Assembly: GCF_001014615.2 (NCBI RefSeq)
Contig: NZ_LBCQ02000011.1
Coordinates: 208,082-272,081, forward strand
Length of the DNA stretch: 64,000 bases
Direction of reading: 5' to 3'
Source: Aquamicrobium sp. LC103
GTDB taxonomy: Bacteria > Pseudomonadota > Alphaproteobacteria > Rhizobiales > Rhizobiaceae
Position 1 is the stretch's first letter, and each line of letters starts with the position of its first letter. The translations under genes and the position numbers were made by a program. Below are positions 61,560-64,000 of the stretch, in pieces. Below the pieces are notes generated by a model, which made no database searches, was not told the origin of the DNA, and was given only the letters and a program-made list of their open reading frames with translations.

Positions 61560-63386
61560 ATGGAAAACAATCGCAACTTCTTTATCACGATAGCGCTGTC
61601 GGTGGTTATCCTGACGCTCTGGCAGGTGTTCTACATGAACCCCCGGATCGAAACGCAGAGGGAAACCGCGCGCATCGAGGCCGAGAGGACGCAGGAGACC
61701 CAGGCCCAGCAGCAGGGAACGCAGTCGGGCGATGCCCATGGCGACCTTCCGGGCGCCTCGACGACGACGCCCACGGTGCCGGGAAGCAGCGCCGGCGGCG
61801 GCGGCGCGCTGGTCACGCGCGATGCCGCGATCGCGGCGAGCGGGCGCATCCCGATCGACACGCCGCGTCTCGGCGGTTCCATCAATCTCACCGGCGCGCG
61901 CCTCGACGATCTGCGCCTGAAGGATTATCGCACGACGGTCGATCCGGATTCGCCGATCATCGACCTTTTGAACCCCTCTGCGCTGCAGGACGGCTATTAC
62001 ACCGAAATCGGCTTCGTCGGCAGCGAGGCGACCGGCTCGGTTCCAGGTCCCGACACCGTATGGACAGTCGAAGGCGACGCTGCGCTCACGCCGGCAACCC
62101 CCGTCACGCTCGTCTACACCAACGACCGCGGCCTGACCTTCCGTCGCACGATCGCTGTCGACAACGATTACATGTTCACCGTCTCGGACGCGGTGACCAA
62201 CGAAAGCGGCGAGGCCGTCAATCTCTCCAACTACGGCCGTGTCACGCGCATAGGCACGCCCCATGTGCAGGGTATCTACGTCCTGCATGAGGGCCTGATC
62301 GGCGTGACCGGCGAGGAAGGCCTGCAGGAGATCAAATACTCCACGCTGCAGGAGGAGAAGCAGATCACGCCGGGCAAGTCCGCCGACGGCTGGCTGGGCA
62401 TCACCGACAAATACTGGGCCGTCGCCATGGTGCCTTCCGGGCGCCAGGAGTTCCAGCCGCGCTACGCCTATTTCTCCGACGGTCGCGAACGCTACCAGGC
62501 CGATTACCTGACGAACCCGATCGCCATCGCGCCGGGAGAGACGCAGACGGTCGAGACGCTGGTTTTCGCCGGCGCCAAGGAGACCGCCAAGATCGACGCC
62601 TATGAGGAGTCGCGCGGCATCCGCCAGTTCGATCTGCTGATCGACTGGGGCTGGTTCTATTTCATCACCAAGCCGATGTTCTACCTCATCGACTGGCTGT
62701 TCCGCTTCCTCGGCAATTTCGGCCTGGCGATCCTCGCCACGACCGTCGTCGTGAAGGCGGTGTTCTTCCCGCTCGCCAACAAGTCGTACAAATCGATGGC
62801 GAACATGAAGAAGGTCCAGCCGAAGCTGCTCGAGATCCGCGAGAAATACGCGGACGACAAGATGAAGCAGCAGCAGGCGATGATGGAGCTCTACAAGACG
62901 GAGAAGATCAATCCGCTGGCGGGCTGCTGGCCGATCCTGATCCAGATTCCGGTCTTCTTCGCGCTCTACAAGGTGCTCTACGTCACGATCGAAATGCGCC
63001 ATGCGCCCTTCTTCGGCTGGATCAGGGATCTTTCCGCGCCCGATCCGACGTCGCTGTTCAACCTGTTCGGCCTTCTGCCCTACGACGTGCCGTCGTTCCT
63101 TCTGATCGGCGTGTGGCCGCTCATCATGGGCGTCACCATGTTCCTGCAGATGCGCATGAATCCGACGCCTCCGGACCCGACGCAGGCGATGATCTTCAAC
63201 TGGATGCCGGTGATCTTCACCTTCATGCTGGCGACGTTCCCGGCCGGACTGGTCATCTACTGGGCGTGGAACAACTTCCTGTCGATCGTCCAGCAGGGCG
63301 TGATCATGAAGCGCCAGGGCGCCAAGATCGAGCTGTGGGACAATCTGGTCGGCCTCTTCAAGAAGAAGCCGACGCCCGCGGAGTAG
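61560..63386 (+). CDS. yidC: Membrane protein insertase YidC
   Basis: A 608-residue YidC/Oxa1-family insertase that inserts proteins into the inner membrane with or without Sec. N-terminal anchor NFFITIALSVVILTLWQVFY, a large periplasmic domain (about residues 30-360), then the core with GNFGLAILATTVVVKAVFFP, the coiled cytoplasmic segment KVQPKLLEIREKYADDKMKQ, PIFFALYKVL-type helix (IQIPVFFALYKVLYVTIEM), and the late FNWMPVIFTFMLATFPAGL. AAGGGATCC precedes the ATG at 61560. A hairpin terminator follows. Confidence 0.97.
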   Translation: MENNRNFFITIALSVVILTLWQVFYMNPRIETQRETARIEAERTQETQAQQQGTQSGDAHGDLPGASTTTPTVPGSSAGGGGALVTRDAAIAASGRIPIDTPRLGGSINLTGARLDDLRLKDYRTTVDPDSPIIDLLNPSALQDGYYTEIGFVGSEATGSVPGPDTVWTVEGDAALTPATPVTLVYTNDRGLTFRRTIAVDNDYMFTVSDAVTNESGEAVNLSNYGRVTRIGTPHVQGIYVLHEGLIGVTGEEGLQEIKYSTLQEEKQITPGKSADGWLGITDKYWAVAMVPSGRQEFQPRYAYFSDGRERYQADYLTNPIAIAPGETQTVETLVFAGAKETAKIDAYEESRGIRQFDLLIDWGWFYFITKPMFYLIDWLFRFLGNFGLAILATTVVVKAVFFPLANKSYKSMANMKKVQPKLLEIREKYADDKMKQQQAMMELYKTEKINPLAGCWPILIQIPVFFALYKVLYVTIEMRHAPFFGWIRDLSAPDPTSLFNLFGLLPYDVPSFLLIGVWPLIMGVTMFLQMRMNPTPPDPTQAMIFNWMPVIFTFMLATFPAGLVIYWAWNNFLSIVQQGVIMKRQGAKIELWDNLVGLFKKKPTPAE

Positions 63387-63410
63387 CCCGCACTCCGAAG
63401 ACATCGAATT

Positions 63411-63434
63411 GGCCCGGCTCGCGCGGGCCTTTTC
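63411..63434 (+). terminator. Terminator after yidC
   Basis: GGCCCG (63411-63416) pairs with CGGGCC (63424-63429), followed by TTTT (63430-63433). It lies 24 bp after the yidC stop and separates it from the convergent TetR gene. Confidence 0.75.
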
Positions 63435-63448
63435 ATTTCCGGCGTGCC

Positions 63449-64000
63449 TCATGCACGCGCGAGTTCCCTGTCGGCCATGGCCTTGTATGCCTCGACGATG
63501 CGGTCGCCCTCGCCGCGCGGGGCGGAGATTGCAAGGCGCACCGCCGCTTCGCCGAGATGCATGATCAGGAAGGCCGAGGTTTCGAGCCGGACCGGATCGG
63601 CATCGGGAGATACGCGTTCGAGAGCCGCGGCGAGGATCGCGCCGTTCTTGCGGCTCTCCGCCATTTCCAGCACGCTCAGCGCCTTGTCGGCCTGCATCGC
63701 CGTCCAGATATCGCGCATCGTCGGCTCGGCGAGGAAGAGGCCGTAATAGGTGTCGAAGAGTGCCGAAAACGCCGCCCGCAACTCCGCCGTCGTGGCCGCC
63801 GCCGCGAGGCCTTCCTCGATGCACTTCCGGCTTTCCGCGTGGGAGCGCTCGGCCAGCGTCCAGACGATCGCCGCCTTGTCGGGAAAGAACTGGTAGACCG
63901 AGCCGATCGGTACGCCGGCGCGCTCGGCCACGTCGCTCATCTTCATCGCATCGCTGCCGCCCTCCGCGATCAGCTCCGACGCCGCCTGCAGCATCCGCTC
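63449..64000 (-). CDS. TetR-family transcriptional regulator (5-prime partial)
   Basis: At least 184 residues of a TetR regulator; the N-terminus continues past the right edge of the window. The helix-turn-helix is visible as KMSDVAERAGVPIGSVYQFF, PDKAAIVWTLA, followed by a helical ligand-binding domain (LRAAFSALFDTYYGLFLAEP, FLIMHLGEAAVRLAI). It may regulate genes beyond the window. Convergent with yidC. Confidence 0.88.
   Translation of the reverse strand, partial: ERMLQAASELIAEGGSDAMKMSDVAERAGVPIGSVYQFFPDKAAIVWTLAERSHAESRKCIEEGLAAAATTAELRAAFSALFDTYYGLFLAEPTMRDIWTAMQADKALSVLEMAESRKNGAILAAALERVSPDADPVRLETSAFLIMHLGEAAVRLAISAPRGEGDRIVEAYKAMADRELARA

Noticed and set aside
61041..63824. A 927-residue open frame on the minus strand opposite rpmH, rnpA and yidC.
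   Set aside because: Fully antisense to three conserved genes with clear homology; no ribosome binding site or domain.

Overview
This is a GC-rich, gene-dense chromosomal window typical of an alphaproteobacterium of the Hyphomicrobiales (Rhizobiales), most likely Phyllobacteriaceae-like (Mesorhizobium, Chelativorans and relatives). The evidence is a Pha/Mrp antiporter operon with a long fused first subunit, ExoD, a DUF982 protein, a rhizobial-type intergenic element, many GTG/TTG starts and ATGA-coupled operons, and the rpmH-rnpA-yidC block. Species-level assignment is inference.

Layout. 1-6.2 kb: tail of a type I secretion adaptor, an NTF2-like protein, an MFS exporter, a small stress membrane protein, an MHYT-GGDEF-EAL cyclic-di-GMP enzyme and a small zinc-ribbon protein. 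6.2-8.3 kb: an AT-richer accessory pocket next to tRNA-Gln, holding hypothetical genes and a frameshifted reverse transcriptase preceded by a small hydrophobic ORF and a structured leader. 8.7-18.6 kb: ppx-rlmE, an MFS exporter, a Tat-exported metallo-beta-lactamase-fold hydrolase, an autotransporter and a UPF0104-like membrane protein. 18.6-25.2 kb: exoD and the six-gene pha/mrp cation/proton antiporter operon on the minus strand. 26-32 kb: AI-2E-type permease, a mercuric-reductase-like flavoprotein, DUF4126, glycerate kinase with an SLC13 carboxylate transporter, then a candidate small RNA.

32.5-41.2 kb: a TRAP transporter (dctPQM) faces an IclR-thiolase-CoA ligase-SDR-DUF296 operon. Two matching TCCA-N5-TGGA palindromes lie between them, so this looks like one IclR-controlled uptake and catabolism regulon of unknown substrate. 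41.4-46.7 kb: a cobalamin riboswitch precedes a TonB receptor and an ABC importer (ATPase, binding protein, permease), a corrinoid uptake operon. 46.8-51.8 kb: a LysR regulator diverges across an 11-bp inverted repeat from an argininosuccinate-lyase-family gene fused into an operon with an amino-acid ABC importer, which suggests a catabolic lyase rather than arginine biosynthesis.

51.9-64 kb: an alpha/beta-hydrolase (chloroperoxidase) remnant, an isochorismatase-family hydrolase, LysR, pirin, a DUF5996-acetyltransferase fusion, tRNA-Arg, an orphan sensor kinase in operon with a flavoprotein reductase and a TVP38 membrane protein, then the housekeeping rpmH-rnpA-yidC operon with a clear sigma70-type promoter, and a TetR regulator cut by the window end. 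No CRISPR array or intact insertion sequence was seen. The most unusual material is the reverse-transcriptase pocket, the candidate small RNA at 32.27-32.40 kb, the SD-masking hairpin before ppx, and the two regulated catabolic operons.
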